A program made the translations under genes and the position numbers. The notes under the pieces were generated by a model, which was not told where the DNA came from, did no database searches, and saw only the letters and a program-made list of their open reading frames with translations. Positions 8,718 through 16,898 of a stretch of DNA of 64,000 nucleotides are shown here, one piece after another. The DNA is from Phenylobacterium sp. (GTDB taxonomy: Bacteria > Pseudomonadota > Alphaproteobacteria > Caulobacterales > Caulobacteraceae), in contig SSMU01000030.1 in the NCBI GenBank assembly GCA_004799545.1, forward strand, positions 124,001 through 188,000, read 5' to 3'. Within the stretch, counting starts at the first letter, position 1; each line of letters starts with the position of its first letter.

Positions 8718-10697
8718 ATGAAGCCCATTTTCACAGCCGCGGCCGTGGCCGCCACGGGTCTCGTCCTGACCGCCGCCGCCGTCGCGCCGCATAGGGCCCG
8801 CGCCGATGCGCCGGCCGTCCAGACCCCGCAGCACGTCGACGACTTCCAGCTCACCGACCAGACGCGGACCGCCCAGCATCTCTATTATTTCAACTATGCG
8901 CCGGCGATCGTGCTGCTGACCGAGACCAATGGCTCGCCTGTGTCGCGCGCCTCGGCCGCCGGCTTGGAGAAGCTGGCCGCCGCCTACCGCGACAGGGGCG
9001 TGATCTTCTTCATGCTCAATTCCAACCTCGGCGACAGCCGCGACGCCACCGCGCTCGAGGCCCAGACGCAGGGCTACACCGTGCCCGTCCTGATGGACGA
9101 GCAGCAGCTGGTGGGCGAGGGCCTGGGCGTGCAGCGCGAGGGTGAGGTGTTCGTCATCGACCCGAAAACCTGGAGCATCGCCTACCGCGGACCGCTCGCC
9201 GGCAAGGACCCCTACGCCGCCCAGGCGCTCGACGCCGTGCTGGCCGGCAAGACCGCGCCTGAGGCGCGCGTCGCCCTGACCGCCGGCAAGGCCGTCGCCT
9301 TCCCCGAGCGCGCCAAGGCGGCGAGCTTCGCCCAGATCTCCTATTCCAAGGACGTCGCCCCGATCCTGCAGGACAAGTGCGTCAGCTGTCACATCAAGGG
9401 CGGCATCGGCCCCTTCGCCATGACCAGCTATGAGGTGATCAAGGGCTTCTCGCCGATGATCCGCGAAGCCGTGCGCACCCGCCGCATGCCGCCCTATTTC
9501 GCCGACCCGCACATCGGCGTCTTCAAGAACGACCAGGGCCTCTCACCTGAGCAGACCAAGACCCTGGTCCACTGGATCGAGGCGGGCGCGCCGCGCGGGA
9601 CCGGGTCGGACCCGCTGCTCGCCAACGCCGGCAAGACCGCGCCCGAGTGGCCGACGGCGCTCGGCAAGCCCGACGTCGTGGTCGAACTGCCGGCCTTCAA
9701 GGTGCCGCCCACCGGCCTGATCGAGTACCAGAACCCGGTCATCGACAATCCCTTCAAGACCGACGTCTGGCTGCATGCGGTGGCGATCAAGCCGGGAGAC
9801 CGGCGGGTGCTGCACCACGTGGTGTCGAACACCATCGGCGATCCGGCCCATCCGGCCGACATCCCCGGCGGCTCGGTGGGCTCCTACACGCCGGGCGCCC
9901 AGCCGCAGATCATGGCCGAGGGCTCCGGCGCGCCGATCCCGGCCGGCGGCAAGCTGCATTTCCAGATGCACTACACGACCATGGGGACCGAGACCGTCGA
10001 CAAGACCGAGGTCGGCTTCTACCTCCTGAAGGCCCCGCCGCAGTACATCAAGCGCTCGGCGGTGATCGGCGACTTCGCCCTCTACATCCCGGCCGGCGCC
10101 CAGGCCCACAAGGAGGTCGCGTACCTGACCTTCCCGGCCGACGCCTACCTTTACACCCTCTATCCGCACGCCCATTACCGCGGCGCCCACGTGGAGCTGA
10201 AGGCGGTGACGCCGGACGGCAAGCAAACCATGCTCTTGAGCCTGCCGAAGTACGACTTCAACTGGCAGCGCGACTACGATCCGGTGAAGCCGATCCTGGT
10301 GAAGGCCGGCACCAAGCTGGTGGCCACCTGGGTCTATGACAACTCGGCGCACAACCTCGCCAACCCCGACCCGAAGCGCAACGTCACCTGGGGCGAGCAG
10401 ACGCCGGACGAGATGATGTACTTCCGGCTGAACTACCGGTTCGTTGACGAGACCACGAGCCACATCCGCGGCGACCTGCAGGCCAAGCTGATGGAAAGCG
10501 GCCTGATTGGCGGGCTCGACGCCAACCTCGACGGCGTCATCGAGCCGGACGAGCTGAAGGGTCCGATGGGGGCGGCGATCCGGCTCCGCTTCGCCGAGCT
10601 CGACAAGAATCACGACGGGGTGCTCGACGCCGCCGAGATGCGCGCCGCCATGCCGCGGCGCATGGCGCGCAACCGCAACGAGACGCCGGACCTTTAA
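8718..10697 (+). CDS. Secreted redoxin-like / cytochrome c / copper monooxygenase-like / EF-hand fusion protein
   Basis: 659 residues from ATG 8718. A signal peptide covers residues 1-29. A thioredoxin-fold redoxin domain (about 35-175) reads NGSPVSR where related proteins carry the active cysteine, so thiol chemistry looks lost. A haem c site CVSCH (221-225) follows. The C-terminal half (about 340-580) resembles the type II copper ascorbate-dependent monooxygenase fold, with candidate copper ligands HH (366-367), HFQMH (414-418) and HAH (484-486). Two EF-hand loops begin at residues 601 and 629. A periplasmic redox or oxygenase role is inferred. A truncated paralogue begins at 63145. Confidence 0.8.
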   Translation: MKPIFTAAAVAATGLVLTAAAVAPHRARADAPAVQTPQHVDDFQLTDQTRTAQHLYYFNYAPAIVLLTETNGSPVSRASAAGLEKLAAAYRDRGVIFFMLNSNLGDSRDATALEAQTQGYTVPVLMDEQQLVGEGLGVQREGEVFVIDPKTWSIAYRGPLAGKDPYAAQALDAVLAGKTAPEARVALTAGKAVAFPERAKAASFAQISYSKDVAPILQDKCVSCHIKGGIGPFAMTSYEVIKGFSPMIREAVRTRRMPPYFADPHIGVFKNDQGLSPEQTKTLVHWIEAGAPRGTGSDPLLANAGKTAPEWPTALGKPDVVVELPAFKVPPTGLIEYQNPVIDNPFKTDVWLHAVAIKPGDRRVLHHVVSNTIGDPAHPADIPGGSVGSYTPGAQPQIMAEGSGAPIPAGGKLHFQMHYTTMGTETVDKTEVGFYLLKAPPQYIKRSAVIGDFALYIPAGAQAHKEVAYLTFPADAYLYTLYPHAHYRGAHVELKAVTPDGKQTMLLSLPKYDFNWQRDYDPVKPILVKAGTKLVATWVYDNSAHNLANPDPKRNVTWGEQTPDEMMYFRLNYRFVDETTSHIRGDLQAKLMESGLIGGLDANLDGVIEPDELKGPMGAAIRLRFAELDKNHDGVLDAAEMRAAMPRRMARNRNETPDL

Positions 10698-10872
10698 CTT
10701 CCTTTCCCGTGCGTCAGCGCGGGAGAGGGGGACCGCACGCCGAGGGTCGCCGCAAGGCGAGCCGTAGAGCGGGTGGTGGAGAGGGAGGGCGAGCGGCAGT
10801 GCGCCGGCTCTCCCTCTCCACCCCGCCCTCTTCGGGGCGCGGTCCCCCTCTCCCGCTTCGCGGGAAAGGAAG
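10698..10872. repeat. Large nested inverted repeat (REP-like intergenic element)
   Basis: Three nested pairs of perfect arms form one 175-bp imperfect palindrome directly after the stop codon of the redoxin gene. They are CTTCCTTTCCCG 10698-10709 with 10861-10872, a 17-bp arm 10720-10736 with 10839-10855, and GGTGGAGAGGGAG 10775-10787 with 10810-10822. It resembles extragenic palindromic repeats of alphaproteobacteria and could also end transcription. A shorter relative lies at 42619-42763. Confidence 0.7.
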
Positions 10873-10939
10873 GGCGATTTGGTCGGGCTGGCCGGCTCAC
10901 CTATATTCCGGCCTCTTCGAACCTGAAGGACCCGATCAG

Positions 10940-12097
10940 TTGGGCGTGACCCTCGACCTTTCGCGCGCGCCGCCTGCGAGCGCGCCGGCCAAGCCGAACC
11001 TGACCGGCCTGACGCGGACCGAGCTGCAGGCCGTGCTGGTCGAGGCCGGCGTCGTGCGGCCGGAGAAGGCCAGGATGCGCGCCGGCCAGGTCTGGCGCTG
11101 GCTGCACCACTACGGCGTCACCGACTTTTCGATGATGACCGACATCGCCAAGGAGACGCGGGGCCAGTTCGCGGAGGCCTTCAGCCTCGACCGGCCCGAG
11201 GTCGTGGAGCGCCAGGTCTCCCGCGACGGCACCCGCAAGTGGCTGATCCGCATGGCCCCGGGCATCGAGGTGGAGACCGTCTACATCCCCGACGTCGGCC
11301 GGGCCGGGGCGCTCTGCGTCTCCAGCCAGGTCGGCTGCACGCTCAACTGCACCTTCTGCCACACCGGCACCCAGGCCCTGGTGCGCAACCTGACCGCCGC
11401 CGAGATCGTGGCCCAGGTGCAGCTGGCCCGCGACGACCTCGGCGAATGGCCCTCGCCGAAGGAGGACCGCCGGCTCTCCAACATCGTCTTCATGGGCATG
11501 GGCGAGCCGCTCTACAATCTCGACAACGTCGCCGCCGCCATCGACATCATCGCCGACCACGAGGGCATCGCCATCTCGCGCCGGCGGATCACCGTCTCGA
11601 CCTCCGGCGTGGTCCCGGAGCTGGAAGCCCTGGGGACCCGCACCCAGGCCATGCTCGCCATCTCGCTCCACGCCACCAACGATCCGCTGCGCGAGAAGCT
11701 CGTTCCGCTCAACAAGAAGTACCCGATCGCCGAGCTGATGGCGGCGATCCGCGCCTATCCGGGCCTGTCCAACGCCAAGCGGGTGACCTTCGAGTACGTC
11801 ATGCTGAAGGGGGTCAACGACAGCCCGGCCGACGCCAAGGCCCTGGTCCAGCTGCTCAAGGGCGTGCCGGCCAAGATCAACCTGATCCCGTTCAACCCCT
11901 GGCCGGGCTCGACCTACGAGTGCTCTGACTGGGGCGCCATCGAGACCTTCGCGGCGATCCTCAACCGCGGCGGCTACGCCTCGCCGATCCGAACGCCCCG
12001 CGGCCGCGACATCCTCGCCGCCTGCGGCCAGCTGAAGAGCGAGAGCGAGAAGCTCCGCGCCAGCGCCCGCCGCAAGGCCGCGACGCCCTCAACCTGA
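10940..12097 (+). CDS. rlmN: 23S rRNA (adenine2503-C2)-methyltransferase / tRNA A37 methyltransferase
   Basis: About 385 residues. There is no ATG in a sensible place. TTG at 10940 has AAGGA nine bases upstream, and GTG at 10946 is the alternative. The radical-SAM motif CTLNCTFC lies near residue 135. [13 protein letters not shown] and [22 protein letters not shown] follow, then [10 protein letters not shown], all diagnostic for RlmN. The enzyme methylates C2 of adenine in 23S rRNA and in some tRNAs. The gene follows the large palindrome and is followed in the same direction by a DUF350 gene. Confidence 0.95.
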   Translation: MGVTLDLSRAPPASAPAKPNLTGLTRTELQAVLVEAGVVRPEKARMRAGQVWRWLHHYGVTDFSMMTDIAKETRGQFAEAFSLDRPEVVERQVSRDGTRKWLIRMAPGIEVETVYIPDVGRAGALCVSSQVGCTLNCTFCHTGTQALVRNLTAAEIVAQVQLARDDLGEWPSPKEDRRLSNIVFMGMGEPLYNLDNVAAAIDIIADHEGIAISRRRITVSTSGVVPELEALGTRTQAMLAISLHATNDPLREKLVPLNKKYPIAELMAAIRAYPGLSNAKRVTFEYVMLKGVNDSPADAKALVQLLKGVPAKINLIPFNPWPGSTYECSDWGAIETFAAILNRGGYASPIRTPRGRDILAACGQLKSESEKLRASARRKAATPST

Positions 12098-12155
12098 GGT
12101 TTGGCGACAGGGCCGCGCCTCGTGCTATCGAGGAGCGGTTCGGGGGAGTTTCGCC

Positions 12156-12578
12156 ATGCCGTTTCCATCGCCTGAGATCCAGGCCTTCGCCACCGGCTTC
12201 CCGATCACCCTGCTGCACGTGGCGGTGACCCTGGTGCTGCTGTTCGCCGGGGCCGGCGTCTACATCATGCTCACCCCGCACAAGGAGGTGGCCCTGGTCC
12301 GCGAGGGCAATGTCGCCGCCGCGGTGTCGCTGGCGGGGATCCTGCTGGGGTTGGCCATCCCGCTGTCCGCGGCGCTGAAATCCTCGGCCAATCTGATCGA
12401 CCTGATCCTCTGGGGCGTGGCGACCCTGGTGGTGCAGCTGCTGATCTCGCGGCTCACCGACCTCGCCCTGCACGGCCTGCCCCGGCGCATCCAGGCCGGG
12501 GAGGTGGCCGCCGCCACCCTGCTCGCCGCGGTGAAGATCGCCACCGGCCTGATCCTCGCGGCGGCCGTCTCCGGCTGA
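12156..12578 (+). CDS. DUF350 family inner-membrane protein (YjfL-like)
   Basis: 140 residues with four hydrophobic helices (about 14-38, 52-75, 83-102 and 112-138). The charged loop between the first two, with LTPHKEVALVREGNVAAAVSL, is characteristic of DUF350 proteins. The function is not established. A ribosome site (GGGGGAG) precedes ATG 12156. It lies 4 bp upstream of the protease gene at 12583, so the two are probably cotranscribed and may act together in the membrane or periplasm. Confidence 0.82.
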   Translation: MPFPSPEIQAFATGFPITLLHVAVTLVLLFAGAGVYIMLTPHKEVALVREGNVAAAVSLAGILLGLAIPLSAALKSSANLIDLILWGVATLVVQLLISRLTDLALHGLPRRIQAGEVAAATLLAAVKIATGLILAAAVSG

Positions 12579-12582
12579 CCCG

Positions 12583-13413
12583 ATGCATTTCCCCAGGCTT
12601 CCCGACTGGCTGATCTATGCGGCGGTGGTGGTCGCCCTGCTGATCGCCGCCGTCAGCCGGCGCGAGCGGACCAATGCGCCGCCCGCCCCGCCGCCGGTGG
12701 CCGAGGCCGAGGGCGCCCTCCTAGGCCCCGCCTCGCCGTTCGATCCCTCGGTCGTGGTCGAGGTGGCGACCAAGGCCGAGCCCGCCTCCGGCACCACCTT
12801 CTCCATCGCCGATACCGGTGTCTGGGTCACCGCCCGCCACGTGGTCGACGGCTGCACCCAGACGGCCATCGTGGTCGGGCCGGGGCGTGGGGTGGCGGCC
12901 AAGGTGGCGATCGATCCGCAGGGCGAGGCGGCGATCCTGACCACCGACGGCGGCGCGCCGCCCTTGCCGCTCAACCTCGGGGCCCCCTTGCGCCGCGGCG
13001 AACGGGCCTTCCATCCGGGGTTCCCGCAGGGCCAGCCGGGCGAAGCCACCTCGCGCCTGCTGGGCCGCGAGACCCTGGTGGTGCGCGGCCGTGGCGCGCG
13101 GCTGGAGCCGGTGCTGGTTTGGGCCGAGGCCGGCCGCACCGAGGGGCTGAAGGGGACGCTGGGCGGGCTTTCCGGCGCGCCGGTGCTCGACGACCAGGGC
13201 CGGGTGATTGGGGTGACCATCGCCGAGGCGCCCCGGCGCGGCCGGATCTACACGACAGTCCCGGAGACCGTGCAGGGCGCGCTGCAGACGCTGCGCCAGC
13301 CCGTCGCCGCTTCAGCCGTCAGCGAACCGATCAGCCCCGACAACTATGGCCGCGTCGCCGACGACCTGCGCCGGGCGCTGCGCGTGGCGCAGGTGGTTTG
13401 TCTGAAGACCTAG
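12583..13413 (+). CDS. Membrane-anchored trypsin-like serine protease with altered catalytic Asp
   Basis: 276 residues. An N-terminal helix (about 9-24) anchors it, with a proline-rich linker to residue 50. The chymotrypsin-fold part shows GVWVTARHVVDG (His near 86) and GGLSGAPVL (Ser near 197). At the usual Asp position the sequence reads PQGEAAIL, so Glu appears to replace Asp. Activity may be reduced, or the protein may be a pseudo-protease. It follows the DUF350 gene by 4 bp. The 3' end overlaps the convergent ampG gene. Confidence 0.75.
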   Translation: MHFPRLPDWLIYAAVVVALLIAAVSRRERTNAPPAPPPVAEAEGALLGPASPFDPSVVVEVATKAEPASGTTFSIADTGVWVTARHVVDGCTQTAIVVGPGRGVAAKVAIDPQGEAAILTTDGGAPPLPLNLGAPLRRGERAFHPGFPQGQPGEATSRLLGRETLVVRGRGARLEPVLVWAEAGRTEGLKGTLGGLSGAPVLDDQGRVIGVTIAEAPRRGRIYTTVPETVQGALQTLRQPVAASAVSEPISPDNYGRVADDLRRALRVAQVVCLKT

Positions 13414-14762
13414 GCGGCGGCCGGCGCCGCGCGGCCCTGGCGCGCATGCAGGTGTCCGAGAATCGCGAACAATATGATCGGCGGGATGGCCGTCAGGCCG
13501 GTGCCGACGAAGGCCAGTCCGTAAGCCCCGAGCAGGCCGTGGCTCGGCGTCAGGCCCTCGACGATCGAGCCGGAGAAGCCCTTCAGGAACTTGCCGAGGA
13601 AGGCGTAGGTCGAGGACAGCAGGGCGTATTGGGTGGCGGTGTAGCCGAGCCCGGTGAGGCTCGACATATAGGCCACCAGCGCCACGCCCGCGAAGGCCTG
13701 GGCGAAGCTGTCCAGCCCCATCACCGCCGCAAAGGTCGGCATGTCCACGTGCACGCCGAGCAGGGCGAAGGCGGCGGTGCCCAGGCCCTCAATGACCAAG
13801 CCGATCATCAGCGAGGGGAAGATGCCGAGCCGGATCGCGCTCAGCCCGCCCAGCGCAATGCCGGCGAAGGTGGCGCCCAGGCCCAGCGAGCCACGCACCA
13901 GGGCCACCGTGTCCTTGGTCATCCCGAGGTCGTGGTAGTAGGGGTTGTACATCGGCCCCATGACGAAGTCGGGCAGCCGATAGAGGGCGATGGCCAGCAG
14001 CATCAGCAGGCCGAGCCAGCGGTGTTGTCCGAAGAAGTCCACGAACGGGCCGATGATCGCGTCAAAGAAGCCGCGGGGGGTCCAGATCGGCGGCTTGGCC
14101 TGCAGCACGGCCTCGGCCCGCGCCGGCTCGAAGGCGAAGAAGGTGGCTGCAACGCCTACGCCCATCAGCACAGCCATGGCGACGTAGGAGATCGGCCAGC
14201 CGACGCGGGCGGCCGCGGCGATCACCAGGGCGTCGGTGACCAGCAGGGCGATCCGGTAGCCGAGCTGGGCGGCGGAGGTCAGCAGACCCACCTCGTCGCT
14301 GTCGGAGGCCGCCTCGATGCGCCAGGCGTCGATGGCGATGTCCTGGGTGGCCGAGGCGAAGGCGACCAAGAGGGCGAAGCCGCCGATCGCCGTCAGCCCG
14401 CCGGCCGTGCCGACCGCCGCCATGCCGACCAGTCCGATGGCGACCAGGCCCTGGGCCAGCAGCATCCAGCCGCGGCGGCGGCCCAGCCGGCCGAGCAGCG
14501 GCACGTCCACCCGGTCGACCATCGGCGACCAGAACACCTTGATCGAATAGGCGAGGCCGACCCAGGAGATGAAGCCGATCGCCTTCAGGCTGGTCCCGGA
14601 ATCGCGCAGCCAGTAGCCGAAGGTGTTGGCGGTGAGCAGGAACGGCAGGCCGGACGAGAAGCCCAGCGCCAGCATCATGGCGACCTTCGGCTGGCGCACC
14701 GAGGCCAGCACCTCGAGGGCCGTGCGCTTGCGGCGCGGCGGGGCGCTGGCGTTGGAAGTCAT
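13410..14762 (-). CDS. ampG: AmpG-family muropeptide permease (MFS)
   Basis: 450 residues from ATG 14762, with about 12-14 membrane helices. The opening LALGFSSGLPFLLTANTFGYWLRD and the segment LVAFASATQDIAIDAWRIE are hallmarks of AmpG, the inner-membrane importer of anhydromuropeptides in cell-wall recycling. AmpG often influences beta-lactamase induction, but no ampC or ampR is visible here. It lies downstream of the shkA-like kinase gene in the same direction (38 bp), and its 3' end overlaps the protease gene by 4 bp. Confidence 0.9.
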   Translation of the reverse strand: MTSNASAPPRRKRTALEVLASVRQPKVAMMLALGFSSGLPFLLTANTFGYWLRDSGTSLKAIGFISWVGLAYSIKVFWSPMVDRVDVPLLGRLGRRRGWMLLAQGLVAIGLVGMAAVGTAGGLTAIGGFALLVAFASATQDIAIDAWRIEAASDSDEVGLLTSAAQLGYRIALLVTDALVIAAAARVGWPISYVAMAVLMGVGVAATFFAFEPARAEAVLQAKPPIWTPRGFFDAIIGPFVDFFGQHRWLGLLMLLAIALYRLPDFVMGPMYNPYYHDLGMTKDTVALVRGSLGLGATFAGIALGGLSAIRLGIFPSLMIGLVIEGLGTAAFALLGVHVDMPTFAAVMGLDSFAQAFAGVALVAYMSSLTGLGYTATQYALLSSTYAFLGKFLKGFSGSIVEGLTPSHGLLGAYGLAFVGTGLTAIPPIILFAILGHLHARQGRAAPAAA

Positions 14763-14800
14763 GCGGAGAGGCCTCGCCGTGAGCGCGTCTGCGCCCAGTA

Positions 14801-16339
14801 TCAGGCGAGCTTGGCCTGCGCCGTCGGGCCCGTCCAGCCGCGGCTGGCCCAGCGGGTCAGCATGGCGCGAAGCGCGTCCGGCGACAGCGGCTTGACCAGG
14901 AAGTCGTTCATGCCGGCCGCCAGGCAAAGCCGGCGGTCCTCCTCGAAGGCGTTGGCGGTGAGCGCCACGATCGGCGCCGTCACGCCCATGGCGCGCAGCG
15001 CCCGGGCCGCCTCCTCGCCGGACATGCCGGGCATCCGCATGTCCATCAGGATCAGGTCGTAGGTCCCCACCTTGGCCGCGGCCAGGGCGTCCGCGCCGCC
15101 GGTGGCGTGGTCGACCTCGCAGCCTTCGCGGGTGAGGAGCGCGCGGGCCAGCAGCGCATTGATCGGATTGTCTTCCACAAGCAGGATCCTCGCGCCGGGC
15201 GCGGCGGCCGTGGCGATGCGGTCGTCGTCCGGCGCGGCGGCCACGTCGGGCTCCTCGCCGGCGGCGATCAGCACCCGTTCCACCAGCGAGGCCCGCCGCA
15301 GCGGCTTGATCAGGTAGCCGGAGACGCCGGCGCGACGGTAGGCGTCCATCCGCTCGCGTTCGTCCGGCGGCAGCAGGACGATGGCCGGACAGTCGGCCTC
15401 GGCCCGCCAGCGGCGCTTCAGGGGCTCCAAGGCGTGGTCGATCAGCAGCACGTCACCCGGCTGCGCGCGCCGCCGGGCGTCCTCCAGGTCGACCGCGACC
15501 CAGGCCTCGCCCGCGCAGTCGAGCACCTGCCGACGGGCGGCGTCGCGGAGGATGGTGTTCGGCGAGACGATGCCCACCCGCCGACCGGCGAGCGTGCGGG
15601 CGCCTTCGGCCGGCGGCCGCGTGCGGATCGGCGCCTCGAACCAGAACACCGCCCCGCCGCCGCGGCGGGTCTCGACGCCGATCTCCCCGCCCATGGCCTG
15701 GGCGAGGCGCCGGGCGATGGCCAGGCCGAGGCCCGCGCCACCGACTTCGGCGCGGCCGAGCTCGGCCTGGGCGAAGGCTTCGAAGATCTTGTGCCGTTCG
15801 GCCGGGGTGACGCCCGGGCCGGTGTCCTCCACCGTGAACCGCACGCGGCCGTCCTCAGCGTGCTCGGCGGCGATCAGCACCCCGCCGGTCTGGGCGAATT
15901 TCACCGCGTTGCCCGCGAAGTTGAGCAGCACCTGCTTCAGCCGGCTCTCGTCGGCGTCGATCTCGGCCATCGACGGCGGCGCGGTCCAGGCGATCTCCAG
16001 GCCCTTCTCGCGGGCCCGGGGCGACAGCAGCTCAGCGACGCTGCGCAGCAGGCCCTCGGTCTCGATCGGCTCGTCGTGCAGGTCCACCCGGCCGGCCGCC
16101 AGCTTGGCGAAATCCAGCACGTCGTTGACCAGGGTGAGCAGGTGCTCGCCGCTTTCGCGCAGCGCCAGCACATAGGCGCGCTGCTCGGCGGTCAGGCGGG
16201 TGCCCTCCAGCAGCCGCGCCATGCCGATCACCCCGTTCAGCGGGGTGCGGAACTCGTGGCTCAGGGAGGCCAATTGCTCGGCGCTGACGTGCGCGCGCTT
16301 GGGTCGGCGCTCGTTCAAGGGGCGGGGCGGTCTGCGCAT
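14801..16339 (-). CDS. shkA: Soluble hybrid histidine kinase, ShkA-like (DHp-CA-pseudoreceiver-receiver)
   Basis: 512 residues without membrane helices. The DHp domain has SHEFRTPLNGVIG with His28. The ATPase domain has NFAGNAVKFA (N-box), EDTGPGV and GAGLGLAIARRL. A first receiver-like domain (about 250-360) lacks a proper acidic pocket but has GYLIKPLRRAS with Tyr342, Pro346, Arg348 and Ser351. A linker with DDDR (371-374) leads to a true receiver with Asp433 and Lys483. This order, the linker DDR and the Y-I-P-R-S pattern match, from memory, the c-di-GMP-controlled kinase ShkA of Caulobacter, which drives the TacA stalk pathway. Orthology is an inference, supported by the gene neighbourhood. 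Confidence 0.78.
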   Translation of the reverse strand: MRRPPRPLNERRPKRAHVSAEQLASLSHEFRTPLNGVIGMARLLEGTRLTAEQRAYVLALRESGEHLLTLVNDVLDFAKLAAGRVDLHDEPIETEGLLRSVAELLSPRAREKGLEIAWTAPPSMAEIDADESRLKQVLLNFAGNAVKFAQTGGVLIAAEHAEDGRVRFTVEDTGPGVTPAERHKIFEAFAQAELGRAEVGGAGLGLAIARRLAQAMGGEIGVETRRGGGAVFWFEAPIRTRPPAEGARTLAGRRVGIVSPNTILRDAARRQVLDCAGEAWVAVDLEDARRRAQPGDVLLIDHALEPLKRRWRAEADCPAIVLLPPDERERMDAYRRAGVSGYLIKPLRRASLVERVLIAAGEEPDVAAAPDDDRIATAAAPGARILLVEDNPINALLARALLTREGCEVDHATGGADALAAAKVGTYDLILMDMRMPGMSGEEAARALRAMGVTAPIVALTANAFEEDRRLCLAAGMNDFLVKPLSPDALRAMLTRWASRGWTGPTAQAKLA

Positions 16340-16381
16340 CGGCGCGGAGACTAGACCCCAACCGCTTAACGGCGTGTCAAA
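16340..16381 (-). promoter_or_regulatory. Promoter with CtrA-like site before the shkA-like gene
   Basis: Read on the minus strand, TTGA-N7-TTAA (16380-16366) differs by one base from the CtrA consensus TTAA-N7-TTAA and overlaps a TTGACA that could be the -35 box. TCTAGT nearer the start could serve as -10, although the 19-base spacing is long. The site ends 27 bases before the start codon. Cell-cycle control by CtrA is inferred. Confidence 0.4.
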
Positions 16382-16414
16382 TCGGCGCAGCGAAACGGCG
16401 GCCTGCGAACCGGC

Positions 16415-16801
16415 TCAGCCGCGGACCTGCGCCATCTCCTGGGCGAGCGTCAGCAGGGCGTTGCGCGACCTGGAATCCGGCACGCCGTTGAAGGCCCGTA
16501 GCATCTCGATGGCCCCCGGCTGGGCGAGGGCCAGGAACAGCTCGTTGTCCTCGGTTGCGCCACCGCCTTCCTCGCCGACCAGCCAGGCCACGGTCGACGA
16601 CAGGGCTTCGGCCGCCGCCACCAGGGTCGAGGCCGCCACGCGATTGGAGCCGCGCTCGTATTTCTGCACCTGCTGGAAGGAGACGCCGAGCCGCTCGGCC
16701 AGATCGGTCTGGCTGAGGCCCAGTTGACGGCGCCGCGCGCGCATCCTGGCGCCGATCGACAGCTCCAGCGCGGTGTGGCGAGACTGCTCTTTCTGCTCCA
16801 T
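16415..16801 (-). CDS. XRE-family helix-turn-helix regulator
   Basis: 128 residues from ATG 16801 with GGAGG five bases upstream. The Cro/CI-type helix-turn-helix spans about residues 17-70 (RMRARRRQLGLSQTDLAERL, then VSFQQVQKYERGSNRVAAST). The C-terminal half is short and hydrophobic in patches. This shape matches the alphaproteobacterial short XRE regulators that recognise paired sites near their own promoters. It is divergent from the LuxR-type gene. The 97-bp gap holds CGCAAC/GTTGCG arms, so autoregulation is likely. Confidence 0.88.
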   Translation of the reverse strand: MEQKEQSRHTALELSIGARMRARRRQLGLSQTDLAERLGVSFQQVQKYERGSNRVAASTLVAAAEALSSTVAWLVGEEGGGATEDNELFLALAQPGAIEMLRAFNGVPDSRSRNALLTLAQEMAQVRG

Positions 16802-16898
16802 TTCGGCCTCCGTGGCCCGGCTGGAGCATAGCGCAACCACACGCGCTTGTTGCGTAAAACTGGACGCGCCCCGCCCGGCGGCGTTTACTGTAGCCGTC
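16802..16898. promoter_or_regulatory. Divergent promoter region with inverted repeat CGCAAC-N11-GTTGCG
   Basis: CGCAAC at 16832-16837 and GTTGCG at 16849-16854 form an inverted repeat centred between the XRE and LuxR-type starts, at the spacing expected for a helix-turn-helix dimer. I infer that it is the operator for one or both regulators. Confidence 0.45.
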
